Below, piece by piece: positions 52,286-63,969 of a DNA stretch of 64,000 bases (position 1 is its first letter; every line of letters starts with the position of its first letter). The notes beneath the pieces are model-generated. The model had not been told where the DNA came from. It worked only from the letters and a program-made list of their open reading frames with translations, and ran no database searches. The stretch covers positions 10,710,611-10,774,610 of the forward strand of contig NC_092576.1 of NCBI RefSeq assembly GCF_037975245.1, read 5' to 3'. This DNA is from Apostichopus japonicus (taxonomy: Eukaryota; Echinodermata; Holothuroidea; Aspidochirotida; Stichopodidae). A program made the translations under genes and the position numbers.

Positions 52286-53757
52286 GTCACGTCAAGGCAC
52301 AGGAGAATTGTTTCATCCATGAAGACCTACCATTGAAGTATTTTTGTGTGTCATGTGACTCAAAAATATGCCCAGACTGTGCCTTTAAGTCACATAATCG
52401 AGATGCCGATTGTGACGTCATTAGCCTCGACGAAATGTCCAATGAAGTAAGTCAGCGCCGTGAAAAGCTAATGAAAGAATTAGAAATGTTGAAAACAGGG
52501 ATCGCCTCGACAGAGCAGCTTTGGAAAGAAAAGAGGGAGCACCTGGCGCGTTGTCGTGAAATATCTCGTAATGAAGTTCAAAAGGATTATTTGACACTGA
52601 TTGACAAAGCTGAAAGTATGAAGCGAATGCAAACAGAAGTATTAGATGGGAAGGAATTAGATGACATGAAGCAGATCTGTGAAGAAAAAAGGGAATCGCA
52701 GATTTTAGAGAACGAACTCGCAATAGTAGCTAAATGTCACAAATTTTCACACGAGAATGCTCTTGATGAAATCCAAAAGATTAGCAAGAGCACAAAGAAG
52801 GCGGCCGAAATTAAAGATAAATTAGAGAAACAGAAGGAGATGCTTAAACATAGGTATGTTGATCTCTTGTACAGGAAGATACCCAATGATAGAATATTCT
52901 GTAGCATTACAGTCAGTACGCTGATAGGAAGTGTAAGCATGCGTGCTGATCAGTTAATACATATATTTGAAGAGCGTCAAAGCCGTAGGTGCGTTCTTCT
53001 TATTTGTATTAATCCTAAAGATTCCAGTAAGGGATACTGGAGACATATGGAGAAGATTGACAATCACGATGATCCTGTAGTTATGTCGTATATAGATATG
53101 TATTATGATAATGGATATCATGCATTATTTGCTGTAGGTAATACTGTCTTCATTGTACATCCACACTGGAATGGTTCTCTGTATGATTCTGTAGAATCAG
53201 TCTCATCCTTGGTGATTGATGGGGTACCTGAAGGTTCCTGGATTACCAGTATTGCTACAGACTATCCACACAAGGATCCTAACGATGAGTTTATCATCTC
53301 TACCAGCTGCGACCACTCTATTCAAAAGCACAGTATCTCCGGATCTGCTCTTAGAGTAATAGATACACGAGACTTTGTACGCTCTAATGCTATATCCAGA
53401 GTTGTTTACTGTCGTAATTTATTTGCTATCATTGGTCGAAGTCTTGATGACGTCATACTGATAGATGCTGATGGTACAGTCAAGCAGTGTGGCATTTTGA
53501 GGCTTCCGTCAGCTGTGTCTGGTATGTTACCGATCAATATCATCTGGACTGGTGCTGATTGGCTGGTATTGTACATCAATGAGGGAGTAGAGAAAGGGTG
53601 GAAGGTTGTACACTATGAGAAGACTGGAGAGTTTGTCAAAGTGTGTGATGAAGGAACATCATCTAATGAGGTGGATGTGCCTCTTAGTGTCACTGGATGG
53701 GTGGAGGCTGGGTATGTTACTCTTGCTAATGCTAAAGTACGTACATTTCAGTACTGA
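52286..53757 (+). CDS. DED/B-box protein, copy D, exon 2 (B-box, coiled coil, C-terminal domain)
   Basis: Starts after acceptor TTTTGCTCAG and ends at TGA 53755-53757, giving a 583-residue protein. The B-box ligands are complete (C-x2-H, CVSC, CPDC, His, Cys). The coiled coil carries SMKR and DGKELDD and the C-terminal region FEERQSR, all shared with copy B. In contrast the B-box segment (AFKSHNRDADCDV, SQRREKL) is nearly identical to copy A, suggesting conversion. The C-terminal domain is full length and ends ANAKVRTFQY. No RING. D may be the only intact member of the B/D subfamily, because B is frameshifted. Confidence 0.85.
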
Positions 53758-54107
53758 AATCTGATCTCGGTTACAGAAGACGTCTAAGGTTAAATCCACT
53801 AGAACAATTTAATTCGATTATAGCACATAGTGTTGAGATAAGCATTCATCAAATGTGGAATAACGTTTATTAAGAAAGATACTGGTTACGTCACCATAAT
53901 TTAACGGTAGAAATCTCTCTATTTGCTGTGCGTGATATACCTACGTCATTTTCGCTCGGCGACTTTACCTACAACGCCTCTTCCGTTTAAAAAATCAATG
54001 AGTTATGTGTAAATTTTTATTAAACATTTGAGTTGACTAATGTTTTATAAAATGTTTAAAAGTGTTTATTTTGCTTAAAGTGCTTATATCATTTCATTCA
54101 TGCGACA

Positions 54108-54113
54108 AATAAA
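54108..54113 (+). promoter_or_regulatory. Candidate polyadenylation signal, copy D
   Basis: AATAAA about 350 bp after the stop, matching B and C. Confidence 0.45.
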
Positions 54114-54675
54114 AAGCGCAACATCATTTGAATCGAAACATTCCACCTCCCATTCCCCCCATCCCCCCCCCCCCCCCCCCGCTACCGTATCCTATACCGC
54201 ATTCTCTTATTCTGTGTCACCGTTGTCGAAGACCACTATTTCAAGTTTAGTCAAATTAAACACAAGTTATTGTTATCCATGTTACATTCTCCACGAACTT
54301 GTAAACATAATTAAATTCCTGCAGGCTTCAGCTTATGTGTTTCTTGGCAAAGATGTAAAAACAACGTTAATGGTAATTGACGGTCGCATAAGGTTTGAAT
54401 TCTTAGCGCCGCATGTCTATTTTATATTAAAAAAAATGTATAGTATTTAAAATAAGAAATGGTAACATTTCTTCTTTCGTTCTAAACCTACAATTAGAAC
54501 GGGTAATATCATAAAAACTTAATGTTCGCACACAGTTGTACATTAATCAAATCAAAATAACCCGAAGACTTGCCTGATTGATTTGATATATTTTTTTTCC
54601 TTTTTAGTCAGTACCGAATTTAATTCCCTATCTATGTGGTTTTCTCATTATTTGTGGTATAATTATATGTACTGT

Positions 54676-55758
54676 TGTTACGATCAACTCGATCAAGGCC
54701 AGAATACACCTCCCCTTGGGTTCACAACTCAAATGACTAAACAGCACACTGTAAAATTTAACTTTAAATATAACAATAAGTATTTATTTATTTAATGGTG
54801 TGTTCAAGGTAGTTAAAATCAAACAAAGATCATTTATCAATATCTAAGCAGTTTACACTAAAACAGATTTAATAAGTTATACTATAATTTACTCACGACC
54901 TGGTGTGTGCCGCGACTCGAGCGCAGTGACAAAAGGTCCTGACGAATATTCCAGCGAAACTTGTAGACGGACGAATGTCCAATATTGAAGAAATCCAGCT
55001 CCCAACTTGATGACTTCCACTTCGGAGGCCGACTACTAATGAATGTCCAAGTTGTGCTTGCAGCTTGTTTATCCTTGGATTCCTGTCCTTGGGTAACTCA
55101 GAGGCCACAATAAGTAGTGCTGACTGGCACAGAACCGAAGACGGCTACACAACGATGGGCGACTTCGAAGCCGGTAAACTTGTAGCAAATCCACTAATAA
55201 AAAGACAGCTATAACTTTACTGTCAAACTAAGTGAGTATTTACTCACACTGGAATTGTAGGATTCACTTGAACGAGAGGTTATTAAACTCCTGGAGCCAA
55301 GATGGTTAAAAAACCTCGATCTCAAATTATCAGGTGCTTATATAGCCTTTTCACAAGTCCAGAAAGATCTTGAAATGTCCATCCATTCTAGAAGCATCTT
55401 ACAGTAGCTCCAGCTCAGTTCAACCAACCCAAAAGGTCACTTCACCTTTCCAGGAAATCCTCACCTAGTGTTCTAAAAATAGCACAGGGGATGTCCCCTT
55501 GGCGGCACTCCAATGTTCTAGCTTGTTCCAATGTGTACTGTATTGGGATGATCTACATTGTTCTCAAATGTTCTAACTCTTCTAGAAGCTTCTCAACTTT
55601 TCCAAATATTCTGCACACACCAGATATGCACACACACCAGGCAGTTCTATACTATGATTCTTAGATTAATTTATAATATTCTATGATATTGATTTATAAT
55701 ACAACTAATTGTTGCAAAAATCATACAAATTATTGAGATTACTTAGGGGCCTGTAACA
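54676..55758 (-). repeat. 3' LTR
   Basis: 1,083 bp. Differs from the other LTR at 54796 (G against T), the only difference I noticed. Minus-strand TATATAAG at 55337-55344 and AATAAA-type sequence near 54,780-54,795 are plausible promoter and polyadenylation signals. Confidence 0.93.
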
Positions 55759-55768
55759 CCCTCCCCCT
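55759..55768 (-). other. Polypurine tract
   Basis: Minus-strand AGGGGGAGGG abuts the 3' LTR, the expected plus-strand priming site. Confidence 0.75.
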
Positions 55769-55928
55769 TAAAGAAAGAAAGATTGATTGGAAAGAAAACT
55801 TTCTTAAATTTTAATCTCATATGAACATTTAAGCCTATTTAAGGCACTCATAACCTTAAAGGTTTACATACAGAATTTATTTACAATGACACCTTTTCTT
55901 TTAAAACTCTTTGCTTGTTAATGATAAA

Positions 55929-57698
55929 CTATCCAACTCTGGACAAGGCATCAGCCATCACATTATCTTTGCCTTTGATATGCCTGATGTCCAGGTTATA
56001 TTCCTGCAAGGTCAAACTCCACCTTACTAGTCTCTGATTTTTGTTTTTCATCCTGTGGATGAAGGTCAGGGGGTTATGATCTGTGAAGACAAGCACTGGG
56101 TGCACAGTGGTACCCAAATATACATCAAAATGCTCCAATGCCAAAATGAGAGCAAGGCACTCCTTTTCAATAGTGGAGTAATTTCTTTGGTGCTTGTCAA
56201 ACTTTTTGGAGAAGTATGAAATAGGGTGATCTATTCCATCTTCACCAACTTGCATTAGAACTCCACCACACCCTATGTCACTGGCATCTATGGCCAACTT
56301 GAATTGTTTCTGAAAGTCTGGTGCTATCAGAACTGGTTCACTAATCAGTATGGCTTTGATTTTGTTGAAACCATTTTCGGTTTCCTCTGACCAAACATAT
56401 TTGACATTCTTTGCCAACAAATTTGTCAGTGGACTGGCCACATCAGAAAAATTCTGACAGAACCTCCTGTAATATCCAGCCATACCTAGAAATCGCTGAA
56501 GCTCTTTCCTAGTCTTTGGTGTGGGGAATTTCTCAATTGCTTCAACCTTAGCCTTGATAGGCTTGACCTTGCCTTGGCCTACTACATGACCCAAATAAAC
56601 AACATTGGCTTGACAAAATTCACTTTTAACCAAACTAACTGTTAGTTTGGCTTGTGACAATTTCTTAAACAAGTGACGGAGTTGCCCTATGTGTTGTTCC
56701 CAAGTTTGGCTGTAGACAATCAAATCATCTACATAGGCTTCACAGCCTTCAATGTCAGCCACAATACAATTGACCATTCTCTGAAACGTTGCCGGTGCAT
56801 TTTTCATACCAAACGGCATAACCCGATACTGATAAAGGGCATCTGGGGTGCAAAAGGCCGAAATTTCTTTGGCGCGATCAGTGAGGGGGACTTGCCAATA
56901 CCCCTTCAAAAGGTCAAACTTGCTAACAAATTTTGCATTGCCAATTTTATCAATGCAATCGTCTATACGCAGAATCGGATACGAATCCGTTTTCGAGCAC
57001 TGATTGACTTTTCTATAGTCTGTCACAAATCTAAAGGAACCATCTGGTTTTGGAACCAGAATACATGGGGAACTCCATTCACTTTTGCTAGGTTCTATTA
57101 TGTTATTTTTTAACATATACTCAATTTCTTTATTGAGATGTGCTCTCTTCAGTGGGTTTACTCTGTAGGGGTGCTGTTTGATTGGTTCATGGTCACCCAC
57201 ATCAACGTCATGATCAGCAGCATTAGTCCTACTAGGAACATCGGGAAAAATATCTTCCTTCTCGTGAATTAATTGCTTCAATTCACACTGCACATTTCCT
57301 GAAAGATGGCCTAATTTTTCATTCAACTTTGCAAGCACGTCAGAGTTTTGCAACTTCATAGGATATTCATGCTGCCTATCATCACTATTGTCATTTTGAT
57401 CAACTTCCATTTCTGGAGTGTCGTCATGACTACTATCATTACTAGGACCTACAGAGCACACTGGTTTTACACTGCCATCATCATTTCTATCAACATACTC
57501 TTTGAGCATGTTTATATGGCACAATTGCCTACTTTTGCGCCTATCTGGCGTCTTGACAATGTAGTCAACTTCACCCACTTTTGACTCTACTGTATAAGGC
57601 CCATGGTATCTTGCCCGCAGCGGGTGTCCAGGTATTGGAAACAAGACCAGTGACTTTGTCTCCTGGACTAAATACTCTACTTTTGGCATCCTTATCAT
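55929..57698 (-). CDS. Retrotransposon integrase C-terminus, reverse transcriptase and RNase H
   Basis: 589 codons from the first ATG in frame, which is probably not a real start. The first 70 residues hold the GPY/F-type integrase C-terminal module (GPYTVESKVGEVDYIV), so the frame continues the upstream polyprotein. After an acidic linker come RT motifs: KPDGSFRFVTDYRKVN, KFDLLKGYWQVPL, the catalytic YVDD at 322-325, then YLGHVVG. RNase H follows (IDASDIGCGGVL, STIEKECLAL, FTDHNPL), ending KGKDNVMADALSR. Overlap with the upstream frame is about 130 bp. The break fits one extra base near 57651, or a frameshift used in expression. Confidence 0.88.
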   Translation of the reverse strand: MIRMPKVEYLVQETKSLVLFPIPGHPLRARYHGPYTVESKVGEVDYIVKTPDRRKSRQLCHINMLKEYVDRNDDGSVKPVCSVGPSNDSSHDDTPEMEVDQNDNSDDRQHEYPMKLQNSDVLAKLNEKLGHLSGNVQCELKQLIHEKEDIFPDVPSRTNAADHDVDVGDHEPIKQHPYRVNPLKRAHLNKEIEYMLKNNIIEPSKSEWSSPCILVPKPDGSFRFVTDYRKVNQCSKTDSYPILRIDDCIDKIGNAKFVSKFDLLKGYWQVPLTDRAKEISAFCTPDALYQYRVMPFGMKNAPATFQRMVNCIVADIEGCEAYVDDLIVYSQTWEQHIGQLRHLFKKLSQAKLTVSLVKSEFCQANVVYLGHVVGQGKVKPIKAKVEAIEKFPTPKTRKELQRFLGMAGYYRRFCQNFSDVASPLTNLLAKNVKYVWSEETENGFNKIKAILISEPVLIAPDFQKQFKLAIDASDIGCGGVLMQVGEDGIDHPISYFSKKFDKHQRNYSTIEKECLALILALEHFDVYLGTTVHPVLVFTDHNPLTFIHRMKNKNQRLVRWSLTLQEYNLDIRHIKGKDNVMADALSRVG

Positions 57699-60642
57699 AC
57701 CACCTTTTCATTTTGCTTTGGGCCTCTTTTAGATTATCCCTAGCAATTTCATTTGCTCTATTAAGCCTATACTTGAATTTGGAAACATAATCCAAAAGGT
57801 TTGTATCAATTTCATCATTCAGCCATTTTTCTTTCAGAAGCTTTAAGGGACCTCGAACTGTACGCCCAAACACTAACTCAAAGGGACTGAAACCTAATGT
57901 TTCCTGAACTGCTTCTCTTGCAGAAAACAATAATAGGTGAACACCGTCATCCCAATCCTTTTCAAAATCGAAACAGTAAGTCTTAATCATATTCTTTAGA
58001 GTCTGATGGAATCTCTCTAAAGCTCCTTGGGACTCCGGATGGTATGCACTAGAGGTGTATTGTTCTATTCCTAACTCATACATGACTTCCTGAAATAAGC
58101 CTGACGTGAAATTTGACCCTTGATCTGACTGTATCGACTTTGGAAGTCCTACAAGAGTGAAAAACTTGGTTAGAGCCTTCACGATTGTCTTAGCCTTAAT
58201 ATTTCTCAAGGGTATAGCTTCTGGGAACCTGGTAGAGGCACACATGATAGTCAACAGATAATGATTACCTGATTTAGTCTTAGGGAGAGGTCCTACACAA
58301 TCAACTATAACCCGACTAAATGGTTCATCAAACGCCGGTGTAGGCTTTAAAGGAGCGGCAGGGACTTTCTGATTAGGCTTGCCCACTACTTGACAAGTGT
58401 GACAAGATCTACAATACTCAGAAACATCCTTCCTAAGTGTAGGCCACCAAAAATGATTCAAGATCCTATCATGTGTCTTTCTAATTCCTAGATGTCCTGC
58501 CATGGGACTATCATGGGCAATGCTGATGACCTCCCTGTGATATACTTTGGGAACTACAATCTGATGAATGACTTGCCATTCATCAGTTGCTGGAGCATCA
58601 GGTGGTCTCCATTTCCTCATCAGAACACCATTCCGTTTGTAAAAACAGACAGGAACTTCTTCAGCTTCCTGTAGGGTCAATGCCCTTTGACCAAGGTCCT
58701 TAAGTTCAGGGTCATTTTCCTGTTCTATGACTAACTTATTGTGACTCAAGGGATCAGTATCACTGTCCCCATTAAGCATGGGCTTGAAGTCTTGGCTATG
58801 TTTTGGAGAGCTTTTCTCTCCTGAAGAGAGAAGATGACCTGGTTCATCCAACTCTGTCATGAATGTCCCCTCTAAATCTAGATTAGGGACCAAGTCATCC
58901 CCTTTATCCTTACTATTTGCTTCAAGCATTGTTTTCTGAGTCATACTTCTTGTTACTGCACAAGCTGGAAAGACGACACTACTTTCGTCATCATTACCAG
59001 CCTCCGTGCAGGGTTCACGGGTAACAATTGGTTGAGGAAGTACTTTTCCACCAGCCAAATCATTACCTAACAACATAGAAACACCTTTGACTGGGAGTTC
59101 AGGCCTCACTCCAACTATGACTGTACCTGAGACCAAATCAGACTTTAAATTCATCTTGTGAAGAGGGACACTAATAATATCCATACCAATGCCCTGAATC
59201 AAGACATTTTCACCTGTTGCACTTACTTCACTAAAGGGCAATGACCCTTCCAAAATCATTGACTGTGCACAACAAGTGTCACGCATGATCTTTATAGGCT
59301 TTGGATCAACTTTATCACTCTCAAGTGATACAGAACCCTCCAAAACAAATGGTTCAAAGTCTTCCCTAATTTTCTCAGACTCAAGATCTTTCTGTTTAAC
59401 AGCCTGAAAACTAACTTGAGATCTCATGGCCACAGCACAACCTGTGGGTGCAGATTGCTGTTGTAGAGCCAACTGCTTTCCCATTAACTTCCAACACTTG
59501 GACTTAGTGTGGCCTGGTTCTTTGCAGTAGTCACAAGTCACTGACTTCTTAAAACCATCCCATGACTTGGTTGGTTTTTCACTAGAAGGACCTTTACTTC
59601 CCTGATTTGAGGGACCTGACTGTTTATTTCCTTCTTTAGTGCTAATCTGATTTTGGGACGATTTATTTTGGTTAGACTTATTATAATTATTCTTGTGATA
59701 CTGACTAAACTTATTATGCCCACCTGTATTATTGGCACTCAACTTATGCGTGAGGGCGTAATCATCTGCCGTTATTGCTGCATCTTCTAAATTATTTATG
59801 TCGCGCTCATCTAAGTGAGTCCTGATGTCAGCATGGATACAACTCTTGAATTGCTCAACCAAAACCAATTGCCTAAGTTGTTTGAATTCATTGTTCACAT
59901 TTTTAGAGCTAAGCCACCTATCTGACATTTGTTCTTGTACTCTTGCAAACTCAACATGAGTTTGGTTGGTTTCTTTCTTTGCACTTCGGAACTTTTGCCG
60001 GTAAGCTTCGGGCACCAACTCATAGGCCTTAAGAACTGCTTTCTTAACCACATCATAATTATGACATTGTTCAATTGATAGGGAAGAATAAATTTCTCTA
60101 GCTTTCCCAATGAACACTGACTGGAGCAACAATGTCCAAGATTCTTTAGGCCATTTCAAACTTTCGGCAATCTTCTCAAAGTGTAAGAAATATTTATTCA
60201 CTTCAGTTTCTTGAAATTTTGGCACTAACCTAATATTCTTTGTGGCATCAAATTTGTCTGAGAAGTTTGATGAGCCTTGTTTTTCTAATTTATATTTTTC
60301 CACTTGTACTTTGGCTTCTATTTCTTTCAATTTAATTCGTTCCTCCATTTCTAATCTGGTCATTTCAATTTCTTTCTGAATCTCTAATTGTTTTAATTTT
60401 ACTGCAGAATCTGAACTATCCAGAATTTCTACTTTGTTTTCCAGACATTTCTCATCTAACAAATCGTCTGCAACCAAACGGTCAATGAGTGTATTTTTGA
60501 TGACTTGTTTACGCATAGCATGCTTTACTTCAATTTCCAAATACACGGCCAATGCCATTAAATCTGGCTTCTTGAGCTCATCAAAAACCTCCCAAGATAC
60601 ATCTTGAACAAAATCTTCTGCAACAAATGCCATAGTGAACAA
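57571..60642 (-). CDS. Retrotransposon Gag-protease-integrase polyprotein
   Basis: 1,023 codons from an ATG just inside the primer-binding region. Residues 80-122 are a charged coiled coil and about 135-300 a gag capsid-like region. A CCHC zinc knuckle lies at 370-383 (CDYC...GHTKSKC) after a Ser/Asn/Gln-rich linker. The protease-like segment follows, with the catalytic position reading DTC (455-457) rather than D-T/S-G. The integrase zinc-binding HHCC region is about 702-750, and the catalytic triad D781, D840, E876 has D-x58-D-x35-E spacing. The frame runs out near residue 1010, where homology moves to the next frame (57571-57698). Integrase preceding RT defines the Gmr1-type order. Confidence 0.88.
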   Translation of the reverse strand: MFTMAFVAEDFVQDVSWEVFDELKKPDLMALAVYLEIEVKHAMRKQVIKNTLIDRLVADDLLDEKCLENKVEILDSSDSAVKLKQLEIQKEIEMTRLEMEERIKLKEIEAKVQVEKYKLEKQGSSNFSDKFDATKNIRLVPKFQETEVNKYFLHFEKIAESLKWPKESWTLLLQSVFIGKAREIYSSLSIEQCHNYDVVKKAVLKAYELVPEAYRQKFRSAKKETNQTHVEFARVQEQMSDRWLSSKNVNNEFKQLRQLVLVEQFKSCIHADIRTHLDERDINNLEDAAITADDYALTHKLSANNTGGHNKFSQYHKNNYNKSNQNKSSQNQISTKEGNKQSGPSNQGSKGPSSEKPTKSWDGFKKSVTCDYCKEPGHTKSKCWKLMGKQLALQQQSAPTGCAVAMRSQVSFQAVKQKDLESEKIREDFEPFVLEGSVSLESDKVDPKPIKIMRDTCCAQSMILEGSLPFSEVSATGENVLIQGIGMDIISVPLHKMNLKSDLVSGTVIVGVRPELPVKGVSMLLGNDLAGGKVLPQPIVTREPCTEAGNDDESSVVFPACAVTRSMTQKTMLEANSKDKGDDLVPNLDLEGTFMTELDEPGHLLSSGEKSSPKHSQDFKPMLNGDSDTDPLSHNKLVIEQENDPELKDLGQRALTLQEAEEVPVCFYKRNGVLMRKWRPPDAPATDEWQVIHQIVVPKVYHREVISIAHDSPMAGHLGIRKTHDRILNHFWWPTLRKDVSEYCRSCHTCQVVGKPNQKVPAAPLKPTPAFDEPFSRVIVDCVGPLPKTKSGNHYLLTIMCASTRFPEAIPLRNIKAKTIVKALTKFFTLVGLPKSIQSDQGSNFTSGLFQEVMYELGIEQYTSSAYHPESQGALERFHQTLKNMIKTYCFDFEKDWDDGVHLLLFSAREAVQETLGFSPFELVFGRTVRGPLKLLKEKWLNDEIDTNLLDYVSKFKYRLNRANEIARDNLKEAQSKMKRWYDKDAKSRVFSPGDKVTGLVSNTWTPAAGKIPWALYSRVKSG

Positions 60643-60745
60643 CTAATTAAATTACAAACAACAATATGCAGCACAAATATCAATGTAAACACACAATCAG
60701 ATAATGTTGAAAAACAATTAACTTACAATTTTTTACAGTGTACTT

Positions 60746-60762
60746 TCCCGGATAGGCCCCCA
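60746..60762 (-). other. Primer-binding site
   Basis: Minus-strand TGGGGGCCTATCCGGGA begins 4 nt inside the 5' LTR and would pair with a tRNA 3' end in ..CCCCCA. I cannot say which tRNA. Confidence 0.6.
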
Positions 60763-60766
60763 ATTC

Positions 60767-61849
60767 TGTTACGATCAACTCGATCAAGGCCAGAATACAC
60801 CTCCCCTTGGGTTCACAACTCAAATGACTAAACAGCACACTGTAAAATTTAACTTTAAATATAACAATAAGTATTTATTTATTTAATTGTGTGTTCAAGG
60901 TAGTTAAAATCAAACAAAGATCATTTATCAATATCTAAGCAGTTTACACTAAAACAGATTTAATAAGTTATACTATAATTTACTCACGACCTGGTGTGTG
61001 CCGCGACTCGAGCGCAGTGACAAAAGGTCCTGACGAATATTCCAGCGAAACTTGTAGACGGACGAATGTCCAATATTGAAGAAATCCAGCTCCCAACTTG
61101 ATGACTTCCACTTCGGAGGCCGACTACTAATGAATGTCCAAGTTGTGCTTGCAGCTTGTTTATCCTTGGATTCCTGTCCTTGGGTAACTCAGAGGCCACA
61201 ATAAGTAGTGCTGACTGGCACAGAACCGAAGACGGCTACACAACGATGGGCGACTTCGAAGCCGGTAAACTTGTAGCAAATCCACTAATAAAAAGACAGC
61301 TATAACTTTACTGTCAAACTAAGTGAGTATTTACTCACACTGGAATTGTAGGATTCACTTGAACGAGAGGTTATTAAACTCCTGGAGCCAAGATGGTTAA
61401 AAAACCTCGATCTCAAATTATCAGGTGCTTATATAGCCTTTTCACAAGTCCAGAAAGATCTTGAAATGTCCATCCATTCTAGAAGCATCTTACAGTAGCT
61501 CCAGCTCAGTTCAACCAACCCAAAAGGTCACTTCACCTTTCCAGGAAATCCTCACCTAGTGTTCTAAAAATAGCACAGGGGATGTCCCCTTGGCGGCACT
61601 CCAATGTTCTAGCTTGTTCCAATGTGTACTGTATTGGGATGATCTACATTGTTCTCAAATGTTCTAACTCTTCTAGAAGCTTCTCAACTTTTCCAAATAT
61701 TCTGCACACACCAGATATGCACACACACCAGGCAGTTCTATACTATGATTCTTAGATTAATTTATAATATTCTATGATATTGATTTATAATACAACTAAT
61801 TGTTGCAAAAATCATACAAATTATTGAGATTACTTAGGGGCCTGTAACA
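60767..61849 (-). repeat. 5' LTR
   Basis: 1,083 bp, upstream copy with respect to transcription. The minus-strand TATATAAG box (near 61,430) would drive the element. Confidence 0.93.
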
Positions 61850-63564
61850 CTGTCCCTTAGCCAATAATAGTGGACCATGCATATAACTAATAATCGCTAA
61901 GTATGCCGACAATATGACCTTTTATTTTTCCAGTATTACAACCGTCATGGTCCAATGTACCTCTCAGACACTATTTGAGGTCATATTGTACTTCAAATAT
62001 TGCCTTTACTGTGAAACTAATCAATTTAAACAGAAGAGCCTTTTTTTCTGTTTTGCGTTCTCCGAATTTAACTTTATTCTATGAATCTTGCAACTTTTCT
62101 GGATTCCTGAATGAAAACCACATCCTCATAGCATTTTTTTCTCACAAAATGTTTTAACAATTTTCCTTCTCTTTAAACCAAACTTACATTATGAAATTTA
62201 TTAGATTTCTTTTTACCTTTTCTTCTCTAGTTTATTTCTTCTCTCATATTTACTTTTTCTTGTTGCTGTAATTAGCATTGTGTATGGTAACATCATCTGT
62301 ACTGTATCCACCAATCATGTGTGTCAGTAATAATTCATCCATTTGTTCTTTTCTTCTTCTTTTCGTCTGTCATAACATGCCCTTGTACTATACTTGACAT
62401 TTAAAATAAAACAGTTCATCTTGAACAGCAATTCTTTTTACTGTGAGATATTTGAAATTAATCAATCATTTTTATCAATATTTCTAAAGTAGAAGGCAAA
62501 AACTATTTTCTCGTCGTATTATCCATCACAAATTTAGATCAGTTTGATCAAGCTGTAATTAAAAAGTTCAATATATCTGGGAATCGCAAATTAGTTTAGA
62601 AAGTCTTTGTTTTTATTTGTTATATATTTTGTTTATTGGATAATTATCCTTTTGAAAAAATAAACTGAATTGAATTAATAGAGTACTGGAACAATCAGGC
62701 TAGGTGGATTAGCTAAGGTTACCGGTTGACAGACTCGAGATCTGTACTCTCAATTCATCTTGGCCGATTTCCAGTGGTATTGAAAAAGTTGCTAGTTTTT
62801 CGCAAGGCATCATTTTGCACCCGCTTGTCTAAGTTCGCTCCAGGACCGCCGGGTTACATCAATAAACCGGTAGTAATTTATGCCGCTCTGGTAACAGTTA
62901 ATAATAACCAACAAGCAAGCAAACATTTCGAATGTATCACATTTCGTAACGAAGCAAAAGAAAATATATTTTGAAGATTAACCTTTGTGGGTACATCTGT
63001 CTTATTGACATCACATATCTGAGATCAAATTCCTGTAATGTAATGTGGCAAACATCTATTTCACAGACTGTCATGATAATGATAATAAATCCAGAAATGT
63101 AGATAGAAACAAAAGAGTGCTTAAAATTGTATTAATTTTTTTTCTCCCTACAACCAAGTGCACTAATACGATCTTATGTTATTGACGAAAACGTTTGGTC
63201 CCAATATCTGTCATTAAAGGTGCCCTTATGCCATTCAAATGTGTAATTTAAAGGTGTAGTTAAGAGGGTCCTGTCGTTATAAAAAAACATATAAATAATG
63301 AAATCTGTGCTATGGATTTGCATGCTGCGGATAATCGAAGTTTTAAGATACTGAAACTTTGTGACCGCTTCAAATCAAAGTCGAATCTTCCACTGCTCTT
63401 CGCTTCCCCCACCCCACCCCACATTTCACAATCCCCCCCCTGTACCCCGTATGGAATGTGTACCCGGTAGGTAGAGGCCTATGTCTGAGTCTTATACATG
63501 TCCCTGTAAGGTGTAAATACAAGAGCTCGCGTATGTAACCCTATTTTAACATTTATTTAACAAT
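61850..63564. other. 3' flank of unit D beyond the LTR element
   Basis: Resumes the paralogous flank seen at 18,935-20,850 and 40,765-42,420, including the unit-end block (about 62,700-63,000). No gene is seen. Confidence 0.5.
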
Positions 63565-63750
63565 TACCGATATCTCTAATTCATTAAAAGATATCTCTAA
63601 TTCACTCTAAGGTATCTCGAATTAATTTCCACCAGATATCAATAATTTAAATATACTTGAGATATCAGAATTTAAGTTCGAGATATCAAGAATTCGACTT
63701 GGAGATATCCAAAATTGAATTAGAGATATCAAGAATTCGAATTCGAGTTA
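63565..63750. repeat. GATATC minisatellite, second copy
   Basis: Same fold-back array as at 42,425-42,615, with a few substitutions and a short insertion. Confidence 0.7.
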
Positions 63751-63806
63751 CCCAAAATTCAGGTTTCGGTACACGTGACTTTCCTCTCAAATGCACGAAC
63801 ATTTCG

Positions 63807-63969
<163 letters not shown>

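Larger units (their letters stand above)
54676..61849 (-). mobile_element. Ty3/gypsy LTR retrotransposon, Gmr1-like
   Basis: A 7,174-bp element on the minus strand with two 1,083-bp LTRs (TGTTAC...GTAACA), a primer-binding site, a polypurine tract and gag-pol. CTGT is duplicated at both flanks (54672-54675 and 61850-61853). Units B and C retain the uninterrupted sequence, proving the insertion point. Domain order is gag, protease, integrase, reverse transcriptase, RNase H, the unusual order of the Gmr1 group. I noticed one difference between the LTRs, so insertion was recent. Confidence 0.93.

Noticed and set aside
52421-52940. Minus-strand frames opposite exon 2 of copy D (and 16,941-17,315 opposite copy B)
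   Set aside because: Antisense shadows of a conserved coding exon, with no domain of their own.
54893-55108. 71-codon frame in each LTR (also 60,984-61,199)
   Set aside because: Identical because the LTRs are identical. It has no recognisable domain and lies in regulatory sequence.
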